Below are positions 51,086-60,512 of a stretch of 64,000 nucleotides of DNA, one piece after another. The first letter of the stretch is position 1. Each line of letters begins with the position of its first letter. A program made the position numbers and the translations under genes. Under the pieces are notes generated by a model that was not told where the DNA came from, made no database searches, and was given only the letters and a program-made list of their open reading frames with translations. The DNA comes from Sphingomonas alpina (GTDB lineage Bacteria > Pseudomonadota > Alphaproteobacteria > Sphingomonadales > Sphingomonadaceae): NCBI RefSeq assembly GCF_014490665.1, contig NZ_CP061038.1:1426001-1490000 (forward strand), in the 5' to 3' direction.

Positions 51086-52887
51086 CGACGATGGCCACCG
51101 CAGTGTTGTCAGGGGATATCGCGCCGCCGTTTCGCGAGGCGAAGCTGATGCCGGTCGACCTGTCGGTCGAGCGGCGCGGGAACGGCACGATCATCCTCAA
51201 GTCACGCGTCGCGATCGCCGATTATGACGCGAATATCCCGGCTGAACTCGCCCGCGCCTGCGCGCGTCAGCCGGGCAAGCCGGCGCTGGCGTGGCGCGAG
51301 GCGGGGCGCGAAGGCTGGACGACGCTGACCTATACCGAGTTGAAGGCACGGATCGACGCGGCGGCGCAATGGCTGATCGACAATGCGCCCGCTGGCCGCC
51401 CGCTGCTGCTGATCGCCGACAACACTCCGGCCTTCGCTATTGCCACTTTTGCCGCCTGGGCAGCGGGTCTGCCGGTCTGTCCGGTGAGCAGTGCTTATGG
51501 CGCGCTCGGCGGCGATTACGGACGGCTGGCACACGTCGTGGCGAAGGTGAAGCCGGGCGTGGTCTTCGCGGAGAATTCGGCCAAGCTCGCATTCGCGCTC
51601 GCAGCGCTCGATCTCGGTAATACGATCATCGTGACGGGTGATCCTGCCGCGATCGAAAAACCTGCGATCGCGATCGACACATTGCTGGCGACCCGGCCGA
51701 CCAATGCCGTCGTCATGGCGGTCGAGGCGATCAAGGCCGACGATCTTGCCGCCTATATGCTCACCTCCGGTTCGACCGGCCTGCCCAAGATGGTCGCGAT
51801 CACTTTCGACAATCTCGCCGCGAACAGTGCGCAATGCCGTCAGATGATCGGCGAGGCGGCAGGCTGGCACGACGTGATGCTTGATTGGTTGCCCTGGCAC
51901 CATGCGGCCGGGGCATTCGTCCTGCGCACCACGCTGACCGAGGGCGGCACGTTGTATATCGACGACGGCAAACCAATGCCCGGTCTGTTCGCGGAATCGA
52001 TCCGCAATCTGCGCGAAATCCCGGTGCGCTTCTTCAACAATGTGCCGCTCGGTTATGGCATGCTGGTCCAGGCGTTGGAAAGCGATGCCGAGCTGCGCCG
52101 TACCTTCTTCTCCAAGCTCAAGGTCATGCTCTATGGCGGCGCCGGCCTCAGCCAGCCGGTCTATGATCGCTTGCAGGCGGCGGCGATCGCCGAGACCGGA
52201 CATCGCATCATGCTCACCTCGGGCTATGGTTCGACCGAGACGGTGTCCGCTTTCATGGCGATCCATTTCGAAACCGATCGGGTCGGCATCGGCCTGCCCG
52301 CGCCGGGCGCCGTGGTCAAACTGGTACCGTCGGGCGATCGCTACGAGGTCCGCGCGATTGGCCCGAACGTGACGCGCGGCTATCTAGAAGAGCCGGCGAA
52401 GAACGCGGAAGCGTTCGACGAGGAAGGTTTTTACCGCACCGGGGACATGGCGGTATTCAATGATGCCGATGTTCCGGAAAAGGGTCTCGCCTTTGCCGGT
52501 CGTACGGCGGAGGAATTCAAGCTGTCGAGCGGCGCCTGGGTCTATGGCGGGAGCTTACGCGACCAGTTGCTGAAGGCGCTGACGCCGATGATCCGCGACC
52601 TGGTGCTGTGCGATGAGAATCGTGAATATCTGACGCTGCTGCTGTGGCCCACGCCGGACGGCGATCGCGACCGCATCGCCGCTGGCCTTGCCGCGTTCAA
52701 TGCTGCGCAGCATGGCGGATCGTCACGCATTCGCCGCGCCCTGCTGCTCGACGTGCCGCCCGATCCCAATGCGCATGAAATGTCCGACAAGGGCACGATC
52801 AACCGCCGCGCGGTGATCGACCGGCGCAAGGCGGATGTCGACCGGCTTTATGCCGCCCTCCCTGACCCAGACATCATCATCCTGTAG
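51082..52887 (+). CDS. AMP-dependent acyl-CoA synthetase, feruloyl-CoA-synthase-like
   Basis: 601 residues from GTG 51082 (GTGA overlap) or 598 from ATG 51091. ANL superfamily: the P-loop-like LTSGSTGLPKMV, GYGSTETVSAF and YRTGDMAVF are all present. The N-terminal SGDIAPPFREAKLMPVDLSV and the LPWHHAAGA block are characteristic of the feruloyl-CoA synthase branch that activates phenylpropanoid or similar carboxylic acids with ATP and CoA. The C-terminal lysine region (DKGTINRRAVIDRRK) is intact. It is one of two ligases in this operon. Confidence 0.9.
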   Translation: MTTMATAVLSGDIAPPFREAKLMPVDLSVERRGNGTIILKSRVAIADYDANIPAELARACARQPGKPALAWREAGREGWTTLTYTELKARIDAAAQWLIDNAPAGRPLLLIADNTPAFAIATFAAWAAGLPVCPVSSAYGALGGDYGRLAHVVAKVKPGVVFAENSAKLAFALAALDLGNTIIVTGDPAAIEKPAIAIDTLLATRPTNAVVMAVEAIKADDLAAYMLTSGSTGLPKMVAITFDNLAANSAQCRQMIGEAAGWHDVMLDWLPWHHAAGAFVLRTTLTEGGTLYIDDGKPMPGLFAESIRNLREIPVRFFNNVPLGYGMLVQALESDAELRRTFFSKLKVMLYGGAGLSQPVYDRLQAAAIAETGHRIMLTSGYGSTETVSAFMAIHFETDRVGIGLPAPGAVVKLVPSGDRYEVRAIGPNVTRGYLEEPAKNAEAFDEEGFYRTGDMAVFNDADVPEKGLAFAGRTAEEFKLSSGAWVYGGSLRDQLLKALTPMIRDLVLCDENREYLTLLLWPTPDGDRDRIAAGLAAFNAAQHGGSSRIRRALLLDVPPDPNAHEMSDKGTINRRAVIDRRKADVDRLYAALPDPDIIIL

Positions 52888-52895
52888 GAGCTGTC

Positions 52896-53423
52896 ATGAC
52901 CGATCCGCGTATCCAGACCCTGCTCGACAAGCAGGAGATCACCGATGTCATCAACCTTTACCTGCGCGGCGCCGATCGTGCCGAGATCGACCTGATCGCC
53001 AACGCCTATCACCCCGATGCGGTCGAGGATCATGGCGGCGTCTATCATGGGCCTGCGTCCGATTACGTCGCGCTGATGGCCAAGATGCTGCCCAAGGGCG
53101 GGATCATGAATCACCTTGCCACCAATATCGTGATCGAGATCAACGGCGATGTCGCGCGCGCCGAACATTACATCCTGGCCTTTGCCAGGATGAAGAAAGA
53201 GGGCGAGAAGTTCGACACGCTGACGCTTGCCCGCGCGGTCGATCGTTTCGAACGCCGCGACGGCAAATGGAAGATTGCGCTGCGTCGCCTCGCCTGGGAA
53301 TGGAACCACGAGATGCCGCTCAGCGAAAGCTGGGGCCGCGGCATGATGTTCCCCGCAGACACCGAATTGACGCGCGGCGCCAAACATCCGCATGACGTGC
53401 TTTATCAGATGGCGGCCAACTGA
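52896..53423 (+). CDS. SnoaL-like NTF2-fold protein
   Basis: 175 residues with AGGAG 6 bases before the ATG. The SnoaL-like family of dehydratase or hydroxylase-like proteins is recognised by QEITDVINLYLRGADRAEID with YHPDAVEDHGGVYHG (the first His/Asp pocket) and NHLATNIVIEINGDVARAEHY. It could dehydrate or isomerise an intermediate; the reaction is not identifiable. The stop overlaps the SDR start (TGATG). Confidence 0.82.
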   Translation: MTDPRIQTLLDKQEITDVINLYLRGADRAEIDLIANAYHPDAVEDHGGVYHGPASDYVALMAKMLPKGGIMNHLATNIVIEINGDVARAEHYILAFARMKKEGEKFDTLTLARAVDRFERRDGKWKIALRRLAWEWNHEMPLSESWGRGMMFPADTELTRGAKHPHDVLYQMAAN

Positions 53424-54187
53424 TGGCGACGGAGATCGCAGGCGCGGTTGGTCTAGTCACCGGCGGCAATCGCGGCATCGGTGAGGCGTTCGTGCGCGCG
53501 CTGATCGGCAAGGGAGCGGCAAAGGTCTATGTCGGCACGCGCGACATCGCCAATGCGCGGCATCTGGTTGAAGAAGGGCAAGGCAAGATCGTCGCGCTCG
53601 CGCTCGACGTGTCGAAACCGGAACAGATCGCGGCGGCTGCCGAGACGTGCCTGGATGTGTCGATCCTCGTCAACAACGCTGGCGCCTTTATCAATCAGCG
53701 CTTGATCGGCGCGGAGACAATGAACGCCGCGCGCGAGGAGATGGAGGTCAATTATTTCGGCCTGCTCGGCATGTGCCGCGCCTTCGCCCCGACCCTGAAG
53801 GCCAATGGCGGCGGCGCGATCGTCAACATATTGTCTTCGGGCGGGGTCGTCGCGGTGCCGGCAATGGGTGGCTATAGCCCTTCCAAATTCGCTGCCCGCG
53901 CCGCGACCACTTCGATCCGGGCCGAACTCGCCAAGCAGGGCACCAGTGTATCCGCGCTGATTGTTGGGTCGGTCGATACGCGCATGGCCGCGCATGTCGA
54001 TGGTGCGAAAGAGCGACCCGAGGACATCGCAAAAGTCGGCCTTTCCGCCATCAAGCGCGGGACGGACGAGGTCGATACGGACCGCATGGCAATTGAGGTG
54101 CGCGCGCACAAGGCACGCGACCCGAAGGCGCAGGAGCGCGCATTGGCGCGGATGCTCGACATGGACACGATTTCGACCGGACGTTGA
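53423..54187 (+). CDS. Short-chain dehydrogenase/reductase
   Basis: 254 residues. TGGNRGIG (13-20) is the dinucleotide-binding motif, NNAG at 84-87, catalytic S138, Y151 and K155 (Y-S-P-S-K). NAD(P)-dependent interconversion of an alcohol and a ketone, probably a beta-hydroxy step of the pathway. The start overlaps the preceding stop and the next gene follows after 22 bases. Confidence 0.94.
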   Translation: MATEIAGAVGLVTGGNRGIGEAFVRALIGKGAAKVYVGTRDIANARHLVEEGQGKIVALALDVSKPEQIAAAAETCLDVSILVNNAGAFINQRLIGAETMNAAREEMEVNYFGLLGMCRAFAPTLKANGGGAIVNILSSGGVVAVPAMGGYSPSKFAARAATTSIRAELAKQGTSVSALIVGSVDTRMAAHVDGAKERPEDIAKVGLSAIKRGTDEVDTDRMAIEVRAHKARDPKAQERALARMLDMDTISTGR

Positions 54188-54209
54188 TCCGGCGAAGAGG
54201 GGGCTTGCA

Positions 54210-55013
54210 ATGGAAATCCTGAAGATACTGGCGATCGATGCGGGGACGGTTGTGATCGCCTTCACCACGCTCTGGGCGATCTGCTCCTCGATCCGCGACG
54301 TGACAATGGTCGATGCTTGGTGGGCGCTGGGCATGGCGCTGCTTGCGCTCGCGACATTTCTGCAGATGGATGTCGCGACCGATCGTCGCGTGCTGCTGGT
54401 CGGCCTGTGCGCCCTCTGGGCATTCCGTCTCGGCGGCTATCTGTTCTGGCGCTGGCGCGATCATGGACCGGATCGCCGCTATGTCCGCATGATGGAGAAG
54501 GCGCAGGAGAAGCGTGGCTGGGGCTATGCCCGCGCATCCTTCTGGCTGGTGTTCGTCACTCAAGCGCCGCTGCAGTTCATCGTCGCGCTGCCGGTGATGC
54601 TCGGCCAGATTCAGGCCGAGCCGGTCGCGCTCGGGCTGCTCGCTTATGCCGGCGCGGCACTCGCGCTGTTCGGTATCGTGTTCGAGAGCATCGGGGATTT
54701 TCAGCTGACCCTGTTCCGCAAGAACCCGGACAATGCCGGCAAGGTGCTCAATACCGGCCTGTGGCGCTACACCCGTCACCCGAATTATTTCGGCGATGCG
54801 TGCGTCTGGTGGGGGCTGTTCGCGATCGGTGCGGAGAGCGGTCTTGGCTGGTTCGCGCTGCCCGGGCCGATCCTGCTCACCTGGACGCTGATGAAATGGT
54901 CCGGCGCGCCGACACTCGAATTCCGCATGCGCAAGACCAAGCCGCATTATGCCGACTACATCGCGACCACCTCCGGCTTCGTGCCATGGCCGCCAAAGCG
55001 CGCGAAAGGCTGA
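54210..55013 (+). CDS. DUF1295 / steroid 5-alpha-reductase-like membrane protein
   Basis: 267 residues from the ATG at 54210 (a longer frame runs back into the SDR gene). About six membrane helices. The C-terminal signature is clear: GLWRYTRHPNYFGDACVWWG, followed by PHYADYIATTSGFVPWPP. The family is fold-related to steroid 5-alpha-reductases and isoprenylcysteine methyltransferases and may reduce a C=C bond with NADPH. Its place between an SDR and a ligase gene supports a role in the same catabolic route. Confidence 0.86.
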   Translation: MEILKILAIDAGTVVIAFTTLWAICSSIRDVTMVDAWWALGMALLALATFLQMDVATDRRVLLVGLCALWAFRLGGYLFWRWRDHGPDRRYVRMMEKAQEKRGWGYARASFWLVFVTQAPLQFIVALPVMLGQIQAEPVALGLLAYAGAALALFGIVFESIGDFQLTLFRKNPDNAGKVLNTGLWRYTRHPNYFGDACVWWGLFAIGAESGLGWFALPGPILLTWTLMKWSGAPTLEFRMRKTKPHYADYIATTSGFVPWPPKRAKG

Positions 55014-55018
55014 ATCCC

Positions 55019-56725
55019 GTGCAACTGACTCCGCAATCCCGCATCGACGATTTCACCGCCCAGGGGTGGTGGGGCGACCTGACGCTCGACCATTGGCTGC
55101 AGCGCAACCGCGCCGAGGTGCCGGATCGGCTGGCGCTGGTCGATCCACCCAACCGGTCCGACTTGGATGGTGCCACGCCGCGCCGCTTCACCTGGGCGGA
55201 GCTTGGTACAGAGGTCGATCGTGTCGCGGCGGCTTTGCTCGATACGGGCCTGCGCAAGGACGACGTGCTGACCTATCAGCTGCCGAATGTCGCCGATACG
55301 GTTATTCTGGCGCTGGCATGTTCGCGGATAGGATTGATCATATCGCCCGTCGTCATGCCGTATCGCGCGCATGAACTGGGCTTTGTCATCGACAAGGTGC
55401 GCCCGAGCGCGGTCATCACGGTGGCACGGTTCGCAGGGCATGACCACGCCGAGATGGCGCTCGCGCTGACCGGCGAACGCAATTGCAAAGTTCTGGTGCT
55501 GGGCGGTGATACGCCGCGCGGCGCTTATGATCTCGACGCCGCGATCGCCGTTGCCGATCCGGCCCGCGCCGCTGCCTATCACGACGCGCAGCCGATGCAG
55601 CCGGGGGAGGTGTTCACGATCTTCTGGACATCGGGCACCGAAGCGCGGCCCAAAGGCGTGCCGCGCGACCAGAACCACTGGATCGTCAATGCGAAGATGG
55701 TCGCCGAAGCTGCCGATATCCGCGAAGCTGAGGTGCTGCTCAACCCGTTCCCACTGGTCAATATCGGCTCATTCGGCCTGGTCACACCTTGGTTGATGAA
55801 GCGCGGGACATTGGTCCTGCATCATCCGTTCGATCTGAAGATATTCCTGACACAGATCGCCGCCGAGCGGGTGAATTACACCATCGCCGCGCCGGCGATC
55901 CTCAACGCCTTGCTCAAGACACCCGGCCTGCTCTCTAGTGTGGACCTGTCGTCGCTCAGAGCAATCGGCTCCGGCTCCGCGCCGCTCTCGCCCTGGATGA
56001 TCGAGGGCTTCGCGCAGGACCATGGGATCGAGGTGTGCAACATCTACGGTTCCAACGAAGGTGCATCGCTGTTCAGCGATGCGCGGCAAGTGCCCGACCA
56101 CCATGATCGCGCCCGTTATTTTCCGCGCATGGGCGTCGCCGGGATCGACTGGCCGGGCAGCGAGAGTTCGGCGATGATCCAGACCCGCTTGGTCGATCTC
56201 GATACCGAACAGGACATCACCGAACCCCTCCGCCCCGGTGAACTGCGTTTCCAGGGCGCGGCGACATTCGGCGGTTATTTCGAAAGTCCGGAAATCAGTG
56301 CCAACGCGTTCGACGCGAGCGGCTTCTACCGCACCGGCGACCTGTTCGAGATCGCCGGCGACACTGCGCCACACCGCTTCTATCGCTTCGTCGGGCGCTG
56401 CAAGGACATCATCGTGCGCGGCGGCGTGAACATCTCCCCGGCCGAGATCGACGATCTGCTCGCCGGTCATCCGGCGCTGAAGGAAGCCGCGGTGGTCGGC
56501 ATACCGGACGACCGGCTGGGCGAACGCATGTGTGTCGCCGCTGTGCCGGCGGACGACCAAGCACCCGACCTTGCGGCAATATCCACTTGGCTGAAGGATC
56601 AGGGTCTGGCGGTGTTCAAATTGCCCGAACTGCTGGTCACCGTCGATGCCCTGCCGCGCAATGCGATGAACAAGGTGTCGCGCCGCGACCTGCGCGAGAC
56701 GGTGCTCGCCATGCTCGCACCATGA
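55019..56725 (+). CDS. AMP-dependent acyl-CoA ligase (second)
   Basis: 568 residues from GTG 55019, 5 bases after the DUF1295 stop; a far longer frame overlapping two genes is rejected. ANL motifs: FWTSGTEARPKGVP (a variant P-loop with Glu), NIYGSNEGA, YRTGDLFEI, GRCKDIIVRGGVNISPAEID and the catalytic Lys in AMNKVSRRDL. It resembles fatty-acid or cyclohexanecarboxylate-type CoA ligases. It probably activates a carboxylic acid different from the feruloyl-CoA-synthase-like ligase. The stop overlaps the next start (ATGA). Confidence 0.9.
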   Translation: MQLTPQSRIDDFTAQGWWGDLTLDHWLQRNRAEVPDRLALVDPPNRSDLDGATPRRFTWAELGTEVDRVAAALLDTGLRKDDVLTYQLPNVADTVILALACSRIGLIISPVVMPYRAHELGFVIDKVRPSAVITVARFAGHDHAEMALALTGERNCKVLVLGGDTPRGAYDLDAAIAVADPARAAAYHDAQPMQPGEVFTIFWTSGTEARPKGVPRDQNHWIVNAKMVAEAADIREAEVLLNPFPLVNIGSFGLVTPWLMKRGTLVLHHPFDLKIFLTQIAAERVNYTIAAPAILNALLKTPGLLSSVDLSSLRAIGSGSAPLSPWMIEGFAQDHGIEVCNIYGSNEGASLFSDARQVPDHHDRARYFPRMGVAGIDWPGSESSAMIQTRLVDLDTEQDITEPLRPGELRFQGAATFGGYFESPEISANAFDASGFYRTGDLFEIAGDTAPHRFYRFVGRCKDIIVRGGVNISPAEIDDLLAGHPALKEAAVVGIPDDRLGERMCVAAVPADDQAPDLAAISTWLKDQGLAVFKLPELLVTVDALPRNAMNKVSRRDLRETVLAMLAP

Positions 56726-57144
56726 CTCTCTTTGACCGTTTTTCCGCCGTCATCGCCGCGTGGAATGCGCGCGATATTGATGCGGCCCTTGTGGGCATGG
56801 ATGATGCGATTGTCTGGCATTTCGCTGCGGGAGCGCTCGCTCCGTTGCGAGGCAAGGGGGCAGTGCGTTCCTTCCTGGAGACACTGCATGCGGACACGAT
56901 CGAAGCGCGCTGGAGCATTCGCTATCATGCCGAGAAGGACGATCGCCTGTTCGTAGAAGGGGTGGATGCTTACACTCGCCGTAACGGCATTTCGGTCGCA
57001 ATGCCTTATGCGGCAGTGATCGAATTCAAAGATGGCGGGATTCTCGCCTGGCGCGACTATATCGACACCCGCCGCATGGAAAAACAGCGCGACGGGGCGC
57101 CGATGCCCGGTCATCTGGGAGCGTTGATCCACGGCGTGATCTAG
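56722..57144 (+). CDS. Limonene-epoxide-hydrolase-like NTF2-fold protein (3)
   Basis: 140 residues, ATG overlapping the ligase stop by 4 bases. It parallels the proteins at 47540 and 50657: FSAVIAAWNARDIDAALVGM with IVWHFAAGALAPLRGKGA, VEGVDAY and AVIEFKDGGILAWRDYIDTR. The WRDY acidic residue is retained here, while the ERVD motif reads EGVD. It is the last gene of the operon and is followed by a strong hairpin. Confidence 0.76.
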   Translation: MTLFDRFSAVIAAWNARDIDAALVGMDDAIVWHFAAGALAPLRGKGAVRSFLETLHADTIEARWSIRYHAEKDDRLFVEGVDAYTRRNGISVAMPYAAVIEFKDGGILAWRDYIDTRRMEKQRDGAPMPGHLGALIHGVI

Positions 57145-57158
57145 CCACACGGATGTAC

Positions 57159-57186
57159 GGGGTGCTCCTTGTTCAAGGAGCACCCC
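57159..57186. terminator. Strong hairpin between convergent operon end and HU gene
   Basis: GGGGTGCTCCTTG (57159-57171) and CAAGGAGCACCCC (57174-57186) form a perfect 13-bp stem with TT between. It lies between convergent genes and can serve both strands, though no T-run follows on either side. Confidence 0.75.
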
Positions 57187-57202
57187 GGCCTATCGAAATC
57201 GG

Positions 57203-57478
57203 TCAGCCGTTGAGCTTGTCCTTGAGTGCCTTGGCTGCAGAAAAGCCGAGCTTCTTCGAGGCCGCGATCTGGATGGTTGCACCGGTCGCTGGATTGCGGC
57301 CCTCCCGCGCCGGGCTTTGCTTGACCTTGAACTTGCCGAAGCCGTTCAGCGACACTTCCTCGCCGGCGGCAGCTGCATCGGCGATCGCGCCAAATACACC
57401 GTCGATCAGCTTCTTGGCATCTGCCTTGGTCAAGTCATGGGCGGTAGCAATCTTGTCGGTGAGGTCGGCGTTGTTCAT
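57203..57478 (-). CDS. hup: HU-family DNA-binding protein
   Basis: 91 residues, exact HU length. MNNADLTDKIATAHDLTKAD at the start, VSLNGFGKFKVKQSPAREG in the saddle and GRNPATGATIQIAASK with the DNA-intercalating proline (RNP). It compacts the nucleoid and bends DNA as a dimer. It is transcribed alone from the 190-base region upstream and converges with the catabolic operon. Confidence 0.97.
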   Translation of the reverse strand: MNNADLTDKIATAHDLTKADAKKLIDGVFGAIADAAAAGEEVSLNGFGKFKVKQSPAREGRNPATGATIQIAASKKLGFSAAKALKDKLNG

Positions 57479-57669
57479 AGGGGATACTCCTGTTGAAAGT
57501 CGGCACGCCCGCTAGCGGCGAAGACGATCCGGGTCCATCGTAAATGAGAGCTGAGCCCATGATTTCCTCCGGCTGCGCGGTGATCACGGCACAGGATCCA
57601 AACGCAAACCGCTGACCATTCCTGAGTGCAGGAAACGATCGGCGTCGTTGCTGACCAGCGGTGCGTTGT

Positions 57670-60258
57670 CTAGCGCCCGCGAGGTCTGCTCATGCTGTGA
57701 AACAATGGATCGACTATCCTGTCGGGCATTTTGCGACGATATCCGCTTCCCGCGCCGCTGCCCAAGGCCACCCGAGACAGGCTGATTCCCAGGCTTCCGT
57801 TGGTAGCTAGGTGAAACGGCGCGGTGATGCGGGTCATGTCGGCGCCGGTCGCGGCGAAACACTTCAGCGGCACCCCCAGCACACGCCAACGGCCGGGCGC
57901 TAGCTCCGTAAATTCGGATAGGCGGAGTGGACGCCCGCAGTCCGATCCGTCGCACCGAATCGACACGGAAACAGATGCCGAAAGAGGCGTGTCGAGGCGC
58001 AGGGTAGCAAGCAACATAACGTCGCCGTTGGTTTCTCGCGATAAGTCAACGGCGTGGTGCGTGTTGATCTCGATCGCCGCGCCGCCGGTACCGTCAGCAA
58101 TTGCGAATTTTCGCGCCCCTTCCTGAACGCCGTGATCGGTTGCGGTGACGATCACCCGCCCCGACAGGCCGGTGGCGGGAACCGTCGTCACGCGCAGCGG
58201 ATCGCTGCCATCGATCTTTGACACGGTCAGCGACCAGGACGCCGTCGCCGCGCCCTTGTCGAAATATACGCTGCCGCCACTGCCGTCGTCGGTAACTCCG
58301 CTGTCCTGTAAAAGCGCTTTCCACCGTTGCGGACCATCGGCGTACGTCAGACCATAGCCAAAGGGAAACAGCGTCGGTCCGCCATGCTTTGCCGTCGCCG
58401 GCCAGGCCGTCGGCAGACGCCCGCGGAAATCAAAGGGCGCCCGGCCATCCTTGCCCGCAAACAGCATATCCGCAACGCCCGCGCCTTCTGACCCTGGCAA
58501 CCAGGCGGTAACAAAAGCATCGGCCTCGTTTAACGCGTCGTTGATATAGAGCGGTCGTCCGGTGATCATGACTGCCACCACCGGAATCCCCGCCGCCTTG
58601 AGTTTGCGCATCGTCGCGAAGGGGCGACGCAGTTCGGGGCGCAGCTGGAGCGACGGGATGTCGCCCTGGAATTCGGCATACGGCGTTTCGCCAAAGATAA
58701 CGATCGCCGCATCGGGACGTTGCTTATAGTCGCCTTCGGAGGCCAGTTCGGCGCTGCCGCCTGCTGCGGTGACCTGTTGCTCGATGCCGTGCCACAGCGA
58801 TGTTGCGCCCGGAAAATTTCCGTTGTTCAGCCCAGTGCCTTGCCAGCTCAGGGTCCAGCCACCCGACTGGCGGGCAATGTCGTCGGCGCCGTCGCCGGCG
58901 ACGAGGATATGCGACTGCGGTTCGAGGGGAAGGGCGCCGGTGTTTTTGAGCAGGACGAGCGACTTGCGAACCGCTTCGCGCGCCACCGCTCGATGCTCGG
59001 GCGCGCCGAGCAGGTCGTAGCGGCCCGAATAGGCGCGCGCGGATGGCTTGCCCGCCTCGAACAGGCCCAGGCGCTGCTTGACGCGCAAGATACGCGCGAC
59101 CGCATCGTCGAGCCGCGCCATTGGAATCGTACCATCCTTCACCTGGGCCAGCGTGCTTGCATAAAGTGCGCGCCAACTGTCGGGAGCCATGAACATATCG
59201 ATACCGGCATTGGCCGCGATGGGGCAGCTGGCGTTGCTGCAACCGGCGACTTGGCCATGCGCGTTCCAGTCGGTGACGACAAAGCCACCAAACTTCATCC
59301 TGTCTTTCAATATATCGGTGACCAGTCCCTTGTTGCCGGCAATCTTCACTCCCTGCCAGCTCGAGAAACTGGTCATGATAGTAGCGACACCGCTTTCGAT
59401 CGCTGGAATATAGGGCGCACCATGGACGATGCGCAGCTCGCGCTCTGAGATGATCGCGTCGCCCTGGTCCTTGCCGCCCTCTGTCGCGCCGTCGGCAAGG
59501 AAATGCTTGGTGCTTGCAGCGACATGCGGCCCAGCAAGAATTGGCGTGATCGATGGCGGTCCCTGCAATCCGCGGATCATACGGCCGACATAAGAGGTAA
59601 CGAGCGCCGGATCAGACGAATAGCCTTCATAGGCGCGCCCCCAGCGATAATCCTGCGGAACGGTGATGGTCGGGGCGAAGGTCCATTCCTGGCCTGTAAC
59701 GCGAATTTCGATCGCCGTTATCTGGCCGATGCGTTCGATCAGGTCGGGATCGCGCGCGGCGCCCAAGCCCACATTGTGAGGGAACAGGGTGGCTCCGACG
59801 ATATTGCTATGCCCGTGCACGGCGTCAGTGCCCCATATGATCGGGATCGCCGGCTCGCCCGGCGCGTGGTCCATCGACGCCGCGTAAAAGGCGTCAGCCA
59901 ACGCAAGCCAGTCTCGCGCGGCAGCGAGGTCATTGCCGCCGGGGCCAGAGTTCCCGCCGTTGAGCACCGAGCCGAGATGAAACTTGCGCACATCATCGGG
60001 TGTCACGCTGCCGATATCGGCCTGAATGGTCTGCCCGACTTTCTGTTCAACGGACATTTGGGCCAGCAGCGCCTGAACATGCGCCTCGCCGCTGGGGGAA
60101 ATGACCTGCGGAAAGGCCAGTTCGGGCCATTCTTCGGGATGGACCATAGCTGACGCTTTCGCAGGAGGGCGATCGTCGTGCTGCGATGCCAATGCGGGCA
60201 GCGTCAAGGTCGCAGCCAGAGCGGAGACGGTGGCGTAACGCAGTGTTCTAACGAGCAT
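57670..60258 (-). CDS. Secreted GH3-family beta-glucosidase / exo-glucanase
   Basis: 862 residues from the ATG at 60258; a longer frame from 60315 delays the signal peptide. The signal peptide (TLRYATVSALAATLTLPALA) is followed by a GH3 N-terminal barrel with IIWGTDAVHGHSNIVGAT, KHF (251-253), and the nucleophile D330 in FVVTDWNAHGQV, then the alpha/beta sandwich (SLVLLKNTGALPL, FPFGYGLTY) and a C-terminal beta domain of about 190 residues. It resembles the ExoI/CelD-type periplasmic glucohydrolases of cell-wall glucan users. It is divergent from a TonB receptor and likely trims the glucan imported by it. Confidence 0.94.
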   Translation of the reverse strand: MLVRTLRYATVSALAATLTLPALASQHDDRPPAKASAMVHPEEWPELAFPQVISPSGEAHVQALLAQMSVEQKVGQTIQADIGSVTPDDVRKFHLGSVLNGGNSGPGGNDLAAARDWLALADAFYAASMDHAPGEPAIPIIWGTDAVHGHSNIVGATLFPHNVGLGAARDPDLIERIGQITAIEIRVTGQEWTFAPTITVPQDYRWGRAYEGYSSDPALVTSYVGRMIRGLQGPPSITPILAGPHVAASTKHFLADGATEGGKDQGDAIISERELRIVHGAPYIPAIESGVATIMTSFSSWQGVKIAGNKGLVTDILKDRMKFGGFVVTDWNAHGQVAGCSNASCPIAANAGIDMFMAPDSWRALYASTLAQVKDGTIPMARLDDAVARILRVKQRLGLFEAGKPSARAYSGRYDLLGAPEHRAVAREAVRKSLVLLKNTGALPLEPQSHILVAGDGADDIARQSGGWTLSWQGTGLNNGNFPGATSLWHGIEQQVTAAGGSAELASEGDYKQRPDAAIVIFGETPYAEFQGDIPSLQLRPELRRPFATMRKLKAAGIPVVAVMITGRPLYINDALNEADAFVTAWLPGSEGAGVADMLFAGKDGRAPFDFRGRLPTAWPATAKHGGPTLFPFGYGLTYADGPQRWKALLQDSGVTDDGSGGSVYFDKGAATASWSLTVSKIDGSDPLRVTTVPATGLSGRVIVTATDHGVQEGARKFAIADGTGGAAIEINTHHAVDLSRETNGDVMLLATLRLDTPLSASVSVSIRCDGSDCGRPLRLSEFTELAPGRWRVLGVPLKCFAATGADMTRITAPFHLATNGSLGISLSRVALGSGAGSGYRRKMPDRIVDPLFHSMSRPRGR

Positions 60259-60309
60259 AAAGTCACATCCCGGGCTGTAGTTTCGCGTCGTTTTCAAGCG
60301 AGTTAGGTC

Positions 60310-60385
60310 TGACAACCTTGACAGGTTTAAGCCGAAAATGACCCGTATTGGTAGTAATATGAAACATTATTTGACAACGTTGACA
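60310..60385. promoter_or_regulatory. Repeated operator-like 14-mer between GH3 and TonB receptor genes
   Basis: TGACAACCTTGACA (60310-60323) and TGACAACGTTGACA (60372-60385) are 13/14 identical and 62 bases apart, six helical turns, one near each divergent gene. The second copy is close to a palindrome (TGNCAACGTTGNCA), as LacI-family operators are. A LacI gene lies at 63614-64000. Confidence 0.6.
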
Positions 60386-60512
60386 AGCTTATGCAACAAA
60401 AAGTGCGTGGGGTTTGATGGGCTGCGAGTCTGCTTGTTGGGTTTCGCCGGGCCGCGTCGTTCCGCAACAGACGTTCATATCCGCACGCCAAGATGCGGTT
60501 GGGAGGATGGAA

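Noticed and set aside
54317..55018. A very long frame making the second CoA ligase about 800 residues
   Set aside because: It reads through the DUF1295 gene in another frame; the Arg/Ala-rich translation is a shadow. The ligase starts at GTG 55019.
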